Source: Lasiosphaeris hirsuta
Lineage: Eukaryota > Ascomycota > Sordariomycetes > Sordariales > Lasiosphaeriaceae
Reading direction: 5' to 3'
Length of the DNA: 64,000 bases
Assembly (NCBI GenBank): GCA_030549175.1
Contig: JAUKUA010000002.1
Location: 3,534,001 to 3,598,000, forward strand
Below the pieces are notes generated by a model. It saw only the letters and a program-made list of their open reading frames with translations, ran no database searches and was not told the DNA's origin. Made by a program: the position numbers and the translations under genes. This document shows, one piece after another, positions 46,138 through 57,330 of the stretch. Position 1 is the first letter of the stretch. Every line of letters starts with the position of its first letter.

Positions 46138-47136
46138 CTAGGCGCAGTCCTCAGGGTCAGGGCTAACACTTCGTTTTCTCTCCCCGAGGCACTGGGAATA
46201 GAAACGTGGATTGCTGAGGTAGATATCCTTCAACTGATCATAGCGCTTCCGGAGCGCGTCAGACTGCCTGAGGGGCCCGTCGCATAGACTGATAATATGT
46301 GCATCGTCGAGTTGCACACTCTTTCCAAGCTCAAGAAGAGAATGGGAGATAGAGTAGGATCCATCCCTGGACGAAACTACATTGCCCTCCTCTGGGTAGC
46401 GATCAAAGAAAGTCAAAATTGGCCCCAGGCACGACAGATAGTTCCGGTAGAGGTCAATAACGCCAAGTTCCCGCCTCACGACAAATGGGAACATTGAATG
46501 AATGCGGGTGCTAAATTTACGGTCGTTATAGACTCGATCATGCATGGACTTCTCCATTGAGTGTAAGAAGTTGTCAGCCCTCCCAATGGCGTCTCTGAGT
46601 AGCTCCTTTGAACGCCTCATATTCCCGGCATGGGTGAAGAGGAGACAGCAGTCTACCTGTAGTCGCCGGTATTCCGGACCGCTCCAGTCCAGGGTCTTGT
46701 CCACCTTCTTATCCAAGTACACCATGTCGAGAGGAAACGGGATGGGACGGTTCTGTGTCTTGACCTGGGGTTCGGTCACAGATGGCGCCCCGTCCGCCCA
46801 CAGCGCCTGGACACCCGGAATAATCTCGAACGTTAGCATCCAGTTAGGACAATGGTAGCCCGGCTGGGGCTGATCGAACTCGTCCCTGTTCTCAAAGGCC
46901 CACTCGCAGTAGGAGGGGTTTAACCAGGTGACACAGCATTTGTGGGAGGAGCATGTATTAAAGCCTATCTTGCTAACCTGGCAAGGCTGTGGAACTACCG
47001 CGTAGATGGCGCAGTCGCACTCTTCGGTAGTCGTCGGGTCAATGAAGTCACCCTCCCCGTCGGCGGAGAAGGGCTGCGTCGACAAGATCCGCCACGGGGT
47101 GTGCACGCAGAAGTGGAGCTCGTTGAAATGGCACAT
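46138..47136 (-). CDS. Hypothetical Cys-rich protein
   Basis: The frame extends to 47208 (356 residues), but I place the start at 47136 (332 residues). The preceding 24 codons look unconserved, and the protein then opens MCHFNELHFCVH, similar to the MC-x-C opening of two tiny proteins nearby. The first ~110 residues hold clustered Cys (EECDCAIY, CSSHKCC, SYCEW), perhaps a metal site. The C-terminal 200 residues are helical (YRRLQVDCCLLFTHAGNMRRSKELLRD...). No signal peptide or membrane segment is seen. I do not recognise the family. Confidence 0.68.
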   Translation of the reverse strand: MCHFNELHFCVHTPWRILSTQPFSADGEGDFIDPTTTEECDCAIYAVVPQPCQVSKIGFNTCSSHKCCVTWLNPSYCEWAFENRDEFDQPQPGYHCPNWMLTFEIIPGVQALWADGAPSVTEPQVKTQNRPIPFPLDMVYLDKKVDKTLDWSGPEYRRLQVDCCLLFTHAGNMRRSKELLRDAIGRADNFLHSMEKSMHDRVYNDRKFSTRIHSMFPFVVRRELGVIDLYRNYLSCLGPILTFFDRYPEEGNVVSSRDGSYSISHSLLELGKSVQLDDAHIISLCDGPLRQSDALRKRYDQLKDIYLSNPRFYSQCLGERKRSVSPDPEDCA

Positions 47137-48443
47137 TGCGTGAAATGGGAGATGGTAGATGGGAGATGGGACTACGATTTTGGTAGAGGAGGGTGTCATA
47201 TCCTGCATTTCCCTTCTGCTAGGGCAGGTTTAAATAAGCTCACGCAGCGGAAAGGCTTGCTGCGAGTTGAACATCAACGCTGTTGTCGAACAAGACGGTA
47301 GGTAGTAGAACTGGGCCGAAGGATGGAAGTCTCAGGGCCTTTGTTGCTTACGTATTTGACGCAGTGGGGAGAGCACCAAGCAAGAAGGAGCCCCGGGCTC
47401 AACAATACCCTTGTTCTTCTATTGTTTTCTGGTCACATGAGTCTCCCACTACCTTAGCGGACGACCTCGAGAGCCCAGTGCTTCCCCCCCCCCCCTTAAG
47501 GCACCACAAGGCAGGCACCACAGACAGCCTGGGCACAAGGCACGGGATCTTGGCATTGGCGGAATCCAGGTCGCTGGCCATAACCTCGATTTGGAAGCTT
47601 CGGGAACGATGGTCGCGGTCTGCACCGCAAGTGCCGAGCCGTTCACCCTTCTCAGATGTCGCTCCCACGCCAAATTCCAAAACCAACTCAGGAAACTCGG
47701 CCACATTAACCCACATGAGGGATGGCCCCCATGTGGTCGCCATCGGTTATGGCTTGCCGTGATGTTGCCGGCCTGCCGTGCGGACAACAAGATGGAACCC
47801 GGTTTGTAGAGTTAGCCTGCCCCTTTCCACGGCCGCTCCCCTTCTCACTTTCCTGTATCAATGGTTCCTCGCAGCCCCGAGGCCTATCTTGCTCACGTCT
47901 GGTCATGCGCCGCGAAGTCAGCTCGATATTAGCATAATATGTGCGCATCCGCCAAGAAACGAGCGCAATGGGACGCACCCCAGACCCCAGGTTTACCGAA
48001 CGGGGCAATGGACGCGACCTTCATCTACCCCAGATCACACAGATCATGTGGAGCGTGGCCCTACTCTATTTTGCTTGGCCTCCATTTGCCCAATGGTTAA
48101 TGCCTACTATACGGGTGGCGCTCCCCAGTGGCCGACCCGCTGGTTGCGGACTTTTACCCGCCGTCGCCCTCATTATCCGCCTCGGCAGCAGGGCGCCTTT
48201 TCCCTCGTTGGGCAAATGACGAAAACGTCCAAAGCGCGGCATCATGGAGCGGGATTCGGTATTGATTACCTTGCTGTCAGAAACGTCCAAGGTGCAGCTT
48301 CGAATGGGCGGCGCGTATAAAGGATGGGAGACGCCCTGGGGGGACCGGGGTGGCTCTCCCTCAGGCAATTCCCTGGTTGACCACGAGAAGGAGAATACAA
48401 TAAATACACTTTCCCCAAACGAAGATATTTGTTGACAGGAACG
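47137..48443. other. Intergenic, 1.3 kb, AA9 promoter on the right
   Basis: No supported gene. A C-run lies near 47485. The last 300 bases include the TATA element and GC-rich sites described for the AA9 gene. Confidence 0.4.
48316..48350 (+). promoter_or_regulatory. Probable AA9 core promoter: TATA box and CreA-like sites
   Basis: TATAAAG at 48316-48322 lies 122 bp before the start codon. CTGGGG (48336-48341) and CCGGGG (48345-48350) both fit SYGGRG, the binding consensus of the carbon repressor CreA/CRE1. A GGCAAA element, compatible with XlnR-type sites, lies near 48212. These are short motifs and occur by chance; glucose repression of this gene is inferred. Confidence 0.45.
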
Positions 48444-49279
48444 ATGAAGCTCAGCGCTGCTATTGCGCTGCTGGCGACGGCTGTTGCCGAGGCACATTGT
48501 GAGCCCCCAACTCCCTTGCGCGTTCTGGAAATCTCCCAGAGGAGTTCTCCAAGAAAAAGAGCACGCAACAACTAACAAGGCCCAATTAGACACATTCCCC
48601 AGCGTCGGAAACTCGGCCGACTGGCAATATGTACGGACGACAGCCAACTTCCAGAGCAACGGACCCGTGACAGATGTGAAGTCTGAGGACATCCGGTGTT
48701 ACCAGCGCAACCCCGGCACCGGGGCACCTGGTATTCTCAATGTCACGGCCGGTTCCAACCTCGCGTACAACGCTAAGGCGTCCATCTCCCATCCCGGCCC
48801 CATGGCCTTCTACATCGCCAAGGTACCGGCCGGGGAGACGGCAGCGACCTGGAACGGCAAGGGCCAGGTGTGGTCCAAGATCTACCAGGACGCGCCATCG
48901 CTCGCCGGTGGAATCAAGTGGGCGTCGCAAGGTACGTAAAGTCCACCCCGGCTCCCCTGTGGGTGAATTTCGCTGACGAGAGGCTGTGATAGGCACGAGA
49001 TCCGTAAACGCGCCCATTCCAAAGTGCCTGGCTGATGGCGAGTACCTACTGCGTGCTGAGCACATCGGCCTCCACTCTGCTGGGTCGGCCGGGGGGGCGC
49101 AATTCTACATCTCGTGCGCCCAGATCTCGGTCAGCGGCGGCTCCGGGACGTACAGCCCTAAGAACCTAGTCTCGTTCCCGGGCGCCTTCACGGCGACAGA
49201 CCCCGGAATCATGATCAACATCTACTATCCCGTCCCGACGAGCTATAAGCCGCCTGGACCCGCTGTTGAGACGTGCTAG
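48444..49279 (+). CDS. AA9 lytic polysaccharide monooxygenase (formerly GH61)
   Basis: Three exons (48444-48498, 48590-48931, 48993-49279) encode 227 residues. The signal peptide MKLSAAIALLATAVAEA is cut before His18, so the mature protein begins HYTFP. This His is the N-terminal half of the copper-binding histidine brace. The second brace His is His86 (SHPGPMAF). The axial Tyr is Tyr171 in GAQFYISC, with Gln169 and His160 in the usual second shell. Cys55 and Cys174 form the conserved disulphide. The enzyme oxidatively cleaves cellulose or hemicellulose outside the cell. There is no CBM1 module; the protein ends after the catalytic domain. All introns are GT-AG. The promoter has a TATA box and CreA-like sites. 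Confidence 0.96.
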
Positions 49280-49916
49280 TTTGGAGGAGGAATTTTAGGG
49301 CCAGCATAGCGAGAATTGAATTGTACATAACTATCAAGAATTGAAACACATATTTACCCGTTCCTCAATTTGAATTCTTTTGTCATGGCAGTTAGTGGAC
49401 GAATAATTTCTCTCGAGATACTCTTTCTACTTTGTATTGATAGAGATGTATGGTAATTTTCGTAGAAGCGTGGCCTCGTCAAGATGCTTCAACTGCCAAA
49501 AGACAAAGGACAACAATGGCCATTGACATACCGAGGCCGGATACTATTTCATAGCAACACAATGAGTTACTCGCTGTACCATGAAAGGGCCCGCCGAGGA
49601 ACAAAGTTCATTCTTCAGATTTGAGTAACTCACCTCGCAACCTGCCCGGGAATCACCAATATATAGCCCCCTCAACCACCCTCTCAAATCCATCATCCTC
49701 ATCCTCATCCTCATCCTCATCCTCATCCTCATCTTCATCCACCTCCCACCACCACCTTCAGCATCCAGAGCAGCCTGACCCAATTCACCTTGAATTTCTC
49801 ACACAAAACCAAACCAACCCCCCGGATCATCTCTGCTCTAGATCTCAAGGCTCAACCCCCTCCCCAACTAACCAAACTGACCAACCCCCCCCCCAAATCC
49901 CCAACAGACACACACC
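49280..49916. other. Intergenic with CATCCT repeat leader
   Basis: 3' flank of AA9, then the repeat and a C-rich leader before the tiny gene at 49917. No other gene seen. Confidence 0.4.
49694..49740. repeat. (CATCCT)n hexanucleotide repeat
   Basis: About eight CATCCT units with one change near the end. It lies about 180 bp upstream of the tiny MC-type gene, probably in its promoter or leader. Confidence 0.9.
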
Positions 49917-50099
49917 ATGTGCCAAATTGCCTACAACTACTTCGTCTGCGGCTGCAAGACGCCCGTCGAGGGCTCGGCCCGCCAGTGCGAGTACATGCGG
50001 CTGACGGGCAGCAGCCGGCTGTGCGCCGAGTACCAGATGGTGGAGGACGGGAACCGGAGCCGGAGCTACCCGTTGCTCAACTGCATGCGGCACTCGTAG
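49917..50099 (+). CDS. 60-aa MC...CGC small protein
   Basis: A complete 60-codon frame starting in CACCATGTGC, a good context after a long C-rich leader. It reads MCQIAYNYFVCGCKTPVEG at the start, followed by RQCEYMRL, SRLCAEYQ and LLNCMRHS. Seven Cys and no signal peptide point to a small intracellular Cys-rich protein. The opening MC-x8-C-G parallels the gene at 39263, also preceded by a simple repeat and pyrimidine leader. Function unknown. Confidence 0.62.
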   Translation: MCQIAYNYFVCGCKTPVEGSARQCEYMRLTGSSRLCAEYQMVEDGNRSRSYPLLNCMRHS

Positions 50100-50871
50100 G
50101 GAAGTTACTAACCGCTGGTGTGTTGGGTAAGTGAACTGCCATGGCAAGTTGACTACCTATTGGTAGACAAAAAGATGAAATCCGTAAAGCAAAGGTGATG
50201 GTGGACCGGTGTGAAGGGTATATGGATCAGACAACACGCACCGAGGGGCGGAGAACTACTATTCTCCGTTCCCGAGGACAAAAAGGTAGGTAAAGTGCAT
50301 AGACTGGATGGCTCGGTATCTTCAAGGATATGATGGGCCGTTAGTACCTTCTCAGAGGTAGGTATTAGAAAAAGAAAAAAAAAGCACTACTGTTGACAGT
50401 ACATTGGACAACTCGATTACCATTTCTGTGAAAAACCTTGGCAAATTAAGTAGACTTGAAATGATATGGTCGAAAATCTAGATGGGCGAGGCCTGTGATT
50501 TTAAATTCCCTGTCCAGTATCACTATCAGCCCTCTTCTTGGTACAAAGTCAGTCAGAACTGGCCGTTTGGACTCTGGAAAACCCCCTGATAACTTTATGG
50601 TGCTTTGGGTGTCCAGCTTCAGTGGATGAACCAAGCAGATGCGAGTCAACCAATGATAGCATTCTTCAAATTTCCTTGATTTGGCGTCTATACTACCCAC
50701 CTCGTGCATCCCGCCGCTCATGCAGCCGCTCCATCTAAAATACAAGATACAACCAAAACATTCGCATGCTTCGCTGGCCCGTTCCACATCCCACCATTCC
50801 TACATACCAAACGCCGTGCCGCAAGACCAAATTCATTCCCTCACCAATCTTACAGGTATGGACCTTCTCAC
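50100..50871. other. Intergenic, 0.8 kb
   Basis: 3' flanks of the tiny gene and of SPT5 (convergent). Nothing else is recognised. Confidence 0.4.
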
Positions 50872-53800
50872 CTAGTCATCATCCGTATACCGGGGGCCGC
50901 TGGCTGCTGGTGTCTCTGGGGCACCATATGCGGCGGGAGTTGGCGCGCCGTAATATGCGGCAGGTGTGGGGGCGCCAACCGCCGGAGTCGGTGCGGTATC
51001 CGCACCCCACCCGCCCTGCCAGGCGCCGGGCGTAGGCGCACTCACTGCCGCCGGCGTAGGTGCCGAGTAGACGCCTGGGGTAGGAGCGTTGAGAGCGGCC
51101 GGCGTAGGTGCACCGAGATGACCACCAGGGGTGGGAGCGTCGAAAGCATGTGATCCACTGGCTCCAGGTGTGTACCCCCAGCTGTCGGTCCCGCTGGCGC
51201 CGGGTGTTGGCGCACCATAGGCAGGTGTCTTGGAGCCCCAAGCATCACCACCGCCATATGCTGGCGTCTTGGAGCCGTGGCCGAAGCTGTCAGGTGCCGG
51301 TGTCTTGGCACCAGAAGACCAAGCGGGTGTCCGAGAGCCACCGCCGTACGAGGTGGCGCCGCCATATGACGTACGGCTGCCATCATAGGGATTGACGGTG
51401 CGGGAGCCATCGCCCCAGGAGGGTGTGCGTGAACCAGAGGTGTCAGGGTTGCGGCTCCAGGCAGGTGTACGTGCGGAAGCTGTGCCATCGTTAGCATGGA
51501 TCGTCACTACTTGTCCGAAGCTCAACTCACATTTCGAAGAGCTCCATGCCGGCGTCCTCTCGGAGCCTCCAGAAGCCATCGGCGTCCTGTTTCCTCCAGA
51601 CCAATCGCCAGCTCCACTAGATCCAAACCCGCCGCGTCCACCACCTCCTCCGCCAAAGCCTCCCCGTCCGCGAGTGTTGATGTCAATCGGACGGCCAGTA
51701 ATCTTGTCTTTGAAGGCCAGGTCTGCTTTTGGCACCGTGATGATTTTTCCCTTGGTATGAAGCTCAACACGTGCGTGTGTATCCGTAGTGTCTTTTACGA
51801 TACCCAGCAGACCCTTGTATCCACCCTTCTTGACCGTCACAGTCTGCCCCATAGCCCGATCTGGGCCGAAGCTCTTGGGTGGCTGCATATTCGGCCCGGC
51901 GGGATTCCGCTTGAGAGCAGGATTCATCGAGGACAAGTCAGCGCCGGAGCCGGCGCTGTTGATACGGCCACCCTTCGCCGCGATTGTGTTGACGTTGTTG
52001 GACCGCGTGACAAAGACACCGGCATTCTCGCTTGTCGTGTTGCTGTGCAAAAAGATGAATAACCTGTGGATGTGGATGATCTTGCCCTGTCGCTGCTGTC
52101 CACCATGCTCGCGAACAACGTCGTCCAAGCGGATTTCAGAGCCGTTTCGGTCGGCAGCAACAGCCATCTTCCGCTTTGGAAGCTTATTGGTAATTTGAGA
52201 AGGCATCACCTGCCTGGTGTCACCGTTCTGATCCAAGACTACCAGGGACTCGCGATCAACCTTGATAATGCAGCCGACCGTCGTGGGATCAAGCTGGACA
52301 AGGTCGAGAAGTGAGTATTGACCGAGCGATCCCTGGCCGCCAATGTCATCTGCCTCGCGTAGATCTTTGCTAAAAACGGTGATTTCTGTGTTTGTTTGAT
52401 CGGTCAAGAGAGTGACACGATCATCGGCAATCTTGACAACCATGCCGACTTCCTCGCGGAAGCGGCTCCCGCCGATGACTTTGACATGGTCACCGGGCCT
52501 GAATCGCTTGCGGAGGCCTTTGTTGGGGACCTCGATGGTCTGGCCGGCCAAATCTCCCTCAATAACCTGCAGAGTGACGATATCACCCTGGACGTTGGTG
52601 GCCTTTCCGATAACACCACGCTGTTCGCCCTCATAAACTTCGATAACGTCGCCAGGCACATAGGCGACGTTTGTGTTGCTGTCTTTCAGACTGGCCGCGA
52701 GAGCCTTGAGGTCGAGGTTCTCTGTACCATCCTCAGCGCCACTTGCAAACTTGGTGACTTCCTCCAAAGTTGGGTTGACATCCTTGACCTCGAGTTGCTG
52801 GATCTTGATGTCCTTGACCAAAAAGCCGTGCTCAAAATCCTCGCCCATGTACGTCCAGGTATTGGTTTGCGGGTTGCCGACAATGTTTCGTGGATGACGC
52901 TTTCTCGCTTCGACCTCGCTGAAGAGACGCTGAGGCGGACGAGGGCCCGGCAAACCAGGGCGCTTGCGCTTTTCTCCGGATGCATTCATCTCATCACGCA
53001 CACCGTAATCCAATCTGGGGATGTAGCGGACACGAGCTTCCAGGCCGTTCTCGGTAACATCGAGGACTTGCGCCAGGTCACCGGCATGCTTTGCAGGCTT
53101 CCTGAGACGAACCCATGCGCCAGGCTCCAAATTCGGGGTCTTGATGACGCGCAACAGGTCGGGCATGTCCTTGATCTCGACGAGGATCATCTTGGTTCTC
53201 GGATACACATTGAGTACGCCGTCGAGAGCGATCATGATGTCGTTCTGTCGTTGCGCTTCGACGTAGATGTAGCCCTTCATGACCGAGTTGACTCCTCCGC
53301 GCTCGAAGGCGGAAATGATGGGCATCTCATTCTTAGTGCCGAGTCGCTCCTCAACCCGGCGGATAATGGAGAAGACAACCTCACGCTCCTTGCCTTCCTT
53401 GCACCTGACGGCCCAGATGCTGGGGTCTTCGACGCTTGGAAGCAGGAGTCGCTTGGGAACGACGGCCGAGTCCCCATATCCTCTTGCGGGAGCCCGCTTG
53501 CCGTAACGCTCGCGTAGGATCTCGGCTTGCTTCTCGGCATCCAAGCTGGCTTCCATCTCCCTCCGGCGGTCGAGCTCCCGGTGTCTTCGGTCATCGTTCA
53601 TGCGGCCGCTGTCGGCGATGTCGTCGGGGTGGGCATTATCGATGAAGTCCTCGATCTCCTCGCCATCCTTCTCGTCGTCTTCGCCTTCGTCCTCGTCATC
53701 GACTTCGGCTTCGATATCGAAGAAAGCAGCGCGGCGGTCCTTGCGACGTTTTCTGCGATGACCCTAAAAGAAGAGTTAGTCATCTCGCCTTGCAATGAGG

Positions 53801-54254
53801 GATAAATATTCGGCAGAAGAATCATCTCCAAGCCGTGTCGTCTCGTGCGCAACGAAGCGCTAAGCAAATGCGAGAGCGCCAGGGCCAGTGTAGGCTGGGA
53901 AAGGAGGGGCACATCGGGACTTACTCCTTGGACATCATCCTCATCCTCGTCATCATCCTCTTCGTCATCTTCGTTCTGCTCCTCTTCGTCCTCCAATTCC
54001 TCGTCTTCGCCTTCGTCTTCGTCTGGCTGTGAGACACGCGGTCGCTTGCCTGCGGTCGGCTGGACTTGATCGTCGTCATCGTCTTCTTGATCCTCGGCAG
54101 CGGGGCTGCTAGTGCGGGGCTCGTTTCTGTTGGTATTGCGGGCGCGCGTGTCCTGGGCGTTGTTCTCGTCGTCGGACAGGTCAGCAGGCGCTGGATGAAA
54201 GTTGTCGTCGTCGGAATCCGAATCACCGCCGTAACGGGGGTCGTTAGACGACAT
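50872..54254 (-). CDS. SPT5: Transcription elongation factor SPT5
   Basis: Exons 54254-53925, 53763-51531 and 51479-50872 encode 1056 residues if the last intron is removed. The start [17 protein letters not shown] opens a ~200-residue acidic region. The NGN domain follows ([39 protein letters not shown]), where SPT4 binds. Several KOW modules come next ([74 protein letters not shown]). Between them lies the canonical [12 protein letters not shown] segment. The C-terminal repeat region has many (S/R/K)TPA(W/Y) and APTP(A/G) units, targets of CTD-type kinases. SPT4-SPT5 travels with RNA polymerase II and controls pausing, capping and chromatin passage in the nucleus. A 51-nt intron within the repeats has no in-frame stop, so both spliced and retained forms are translatable. 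Confidence 0.96.
51480..51530 (-). other. Stop-free 51-nt intron in the SPT5 C-terminal repeats
   Basis: GTGAGT donor at 51530, CATGCTAAC branch site and CACAG acceptor ending at 51480. The length is a multiple of three with no in-frame stop. Removal gives [13 protein letters not shown]; retention inserts seventeen residues (including [14 protein letters not shown]) unlike the surrounding TPAW repeats. Confidence 0.75.
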
Positions 54255-55399
54255 CTTGGGCAATTTTGGATTCAATGATGCAACGTAGGTTTCGGTAGAT
54301 AAATGAAAGGGCGCAGGATTGATTATCTGTGCGCGCCAGAAATGAGCGCCTGGTGGTGTTGCGGAGAGTTGGTGTTTGCCAGGACGACAAAGAGAGTTTG
54401 CAAGGACGATAAAGAGACGAATTCGCGAGTCGACAACAGTCTTTTGAGACGACTGTAACTTAGCTCCAGGCAGGGATCAGATATACGCGCTAGGCCAGAC
54501 CGGGACTAGTATTCGGCAAAAGCAACAGCTTTTCTCCGTCGATCCATGTGCCCCACCTCCACTGGGACCTGTGCCGAAGCATAGGTAACGGTATCACCAA
54601 GCTTTGTTGGCGACTAAGTTCTAGGCTGTAGCGCGTGCCTTCATTATCTAGTTCAGCCCCTGCGCCTTTTCGCAATTTTCTTTGGTTCAAAGTCAACCCA
54701 TTTCCTATCAGCCAGTCATGCTCAACGAAATCAGCTGCGCCACCTACAATGATTTTTGGATGCAGTGAAAAAGGCAAGAGATACCAGACTCCCCAATTAC
54801 ACTATCTGGAAGTGGCCATTTATGGAGCGTATATTTTGCTGTCCCATCCACTCGGGATAGATGAGTGCAACGCCCACCTTCTTGAAGTTGCGAAGTGACT
54901 CATCTACTGGCAGAAGTAGCAATGCATACTGAACCTGTGTTCTAGCGGCAATGGTTGGGAAATCGAAACACAAATCCTAATTTTCCTTGTCAGCCAAGTT
55001 CACTGCAGCATGCATAATTTACCACTTACAGTATTTCCATGAGAACTTGTTGGCTCCGCGGCCAAGGCGCCAGGTTGGCGGAAACTGCAATGTGTCTGTC
55101 AACAAATTGGACCGTGAGAGAAACAATCAGGAAGAACAAGAGTCAAACTTGCTATTGATCATCAAGCTCTCTCTAGCTCGAGAGAAGTGGCAAGACGAAG
55201 ATACTCTCGTGCCGACCCCGGTCAAAATCGGCAACGCCAAAAATAGTCTTCTCAAGTGGGCCAGTCCAAAAGGAGAAGCCCCGAGGCTGGCGCGGAAGCG
55301 TTGCGGCGAGATAATTATCCTCGGCGGAACCGGTGCAAATTAGGTTCAGCAGGTTAAAATCAGAGAGACAGCACTTGTGGAGACGCTCATGGCCAGTCC
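54255..55399. other. Intergenic, 1.1 kb
   Basis: SPT5 promoter, then a stretch with only short unrecognised frames. It may include decayed C-terminal sequence of the HET relic, but no motif supports this. Confidence 0.4.
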
Positions 55400-56190
55400 A
55401 GCCTATATACAAAACACCCCCGTCACGAGCACACCATCAGCATTGGGAGCAAGTTCTACCAGTGTAGCAGTGGTGTTGGCCTCGTCGAGCATGTACTCCG
55501 AAGCGAGGAAGCCGCTCCAAAACACTGCGTTTCCCCCTCGAGATGCCCACGACCATGCGTCGCCCGAGTGTATCGGCTGGACATCACCTCTTATCGTGAG
55601 GTCGTAACCACGCTCATCGAATTGGGGCTCCTTGCACATCCAAGTCATGCCCCCAAGCATAAAAAACACAATTCGGCGGGCCAGGTGCCATTCCTAGGCC
55701 ACCCAGGCCCTTCGACACAGTGGGCCATGGGATGGCTTGACTTGGAAATGAGACGCCATGGTGACATGGAATGTCCCCATGTGGCCCGCCGGATCGTCCT
55801 CGTCGTAATAGGGAACTTTGGCAGACAAGTGAGGATACCGAAGACTATTGAAAAGACCTCGAGTTGAGTAGTCTGTGGCTCCTGCCGCAGCAATAACCAA
55901 GTACGCATTCCCAAAGTATTGGCCCATTCTGTGCGACTCCTAGCGCCAATCTTTCAAGGGTTTCCTACTCTTGGATAATGCACAGCGATTCTGTCCATAG
56001 GTAGTCAACCCCAATAGCTTGAGTAAGGGCGATGGCATGCTGGAAGACACTTGAGAGGCCCGAGATGGAGATGCTGATACGGCGTTCGCCTAGGTTCGCG
56101 GTGGTTGTCTTGAGGGGATGTCTTCCTGGCGGGCCCCAGCAGTAGCTCAAGGCACAATACCGGCCTGAAAGAGCTGACTACACAGCTTTT
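55400..56190 (-). pseudogene. HET-domain gene relic
   Basis: Read on the minus strand from about 56180, the sequence gives GRYCALSYCWGPPGR, LKTTTANLGERRISI, and FQHAIALTQAIGVDYLW. It continues TESLCIIQE, the core of the HET domain (PF06985), then meets TAG at 55965-55967. After a one-base frame shift, LKDWR, a TAG (55940-55942), and ESHRMGQYFGNAYLVIAAAGATD continue the domain. Next come RRAWVA, a TAG (55694-55696), and EWHLARRIVFFM, GGMTWMCKEPQFDERG. HET proteins control vegetative incompatibility and self/non-self reactions in fungi. At least two stops stand where families usually have Gln, as CAG to TAG changes. The gene cannot encode a full HET protein. Ends are approximate. Confidence 0.88.
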
Positions 56191-57330
56191 TCCTGTAACG
56201 CTGTCTACAATACCCATTAAATCAGCAATTCATGTATAAATTATGAGCCGTGCCCACCGTGGTCTGCCCAAACGCCTATTCTCAACTGCGGTGCAGGGTA
56301 GCGGGTAAGAGGATCCAGAAAATGGAAGCAGGGTGATGGAAGCTGCTGGCGCTATGGCAAAGGTTAGACATCCTGTCACGGTGGTGAAATACGTCGCACC
56401 ATATCGGAGGATTTCCCAATTCTGGTGAGTCCAAACCACAACAGCCCCCTTGTTCAGCAACATAGGATGTAATCATGCGGCACATTTGACATGTGGCCGA
56501 TGAATCTGAAAAGTCTTCATCCTTTCGGACTCGGCGTGAGAGCCTCCTGCTATCTCGCGGAGCTCCCTAGATGATGCCTTTACAGAATTGGCATGGCATA
56601 ATCCAGGGCGAATTTGGCGGGTGCATAAAGGAACCCTGAAAATATATCAGACGAGAATGAGAAACCCGCCCAGTTCCACGTCGTGAGGGGTAATCAGCCA
56701 GGCACCACTGTCACTGCCATCCAGCATCTTCCCAATTGAAACAGCCTGCAGAACAAATGGCAGCACCGTACCTGCCTTGTGTTCTCAGACCAAAGTCACA
56801 CACTTTTCATACCTAGTTATGTATGATCCTCTATACCGTTGGACTAATGCGCCTTGGCGATGAGGTCATTCAGGATTTAGTCTATCGTTATACAGCATGA
56901 ATGATCATAAACACATCGGATATCGGAACGGGAACCCCAGCTGTTGGAACCGTTGTGATCCAATTCACATGTATTTGGGGGCCGCCGCAGATCAACAGAA
57001 AGGCAGTGATGTCCTGTGATAGGCTATTGGCTTAGCCACACCATACTAGCAGCGTAGTATTTTGCTCCCAAGGTGGACAAACCCGAAGAAGCTGTGCAGA
57101 ACCGTTTTCGACATAGCCACGCCATCCGAGCTCACCTGACTGCCAAGTATTGGTGTATTTTGCCGTGAACATTCACCGAGATTTTGTCAATCGGAGCGCT
57201 AACGCGGCTACTATCTTCTTTGTCATCATAAAAGCACATCACGCCCTCCTCGTCGCACCGCTCCCCACATCCCACCAAATCTCAATCTTTCATCGAGCGC
57301 AATCCAACACCAAACCTCGAGGAGATCAAG
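56191..57330. other. Intergenic, 1.1 kb
   Basis: No supported gene. Short frames at 56230-56485 might belong to the decayed 5' part of the HET gene but show no motif. Confidence 0.4.

Noticed and set aside
52396..53517. 373-codon frame on the plus strand
   Set aside because: Exactly antisense to the NGN/KOW part of SPT5; its length is explained by codon bias of the real gene.
54490..54777. 95-codon minus-strand frame downstream of the HET relic
   Set aside because: Considered as a remnant of the HET gene's C-terminus, but no motif or conserved residue supports it.
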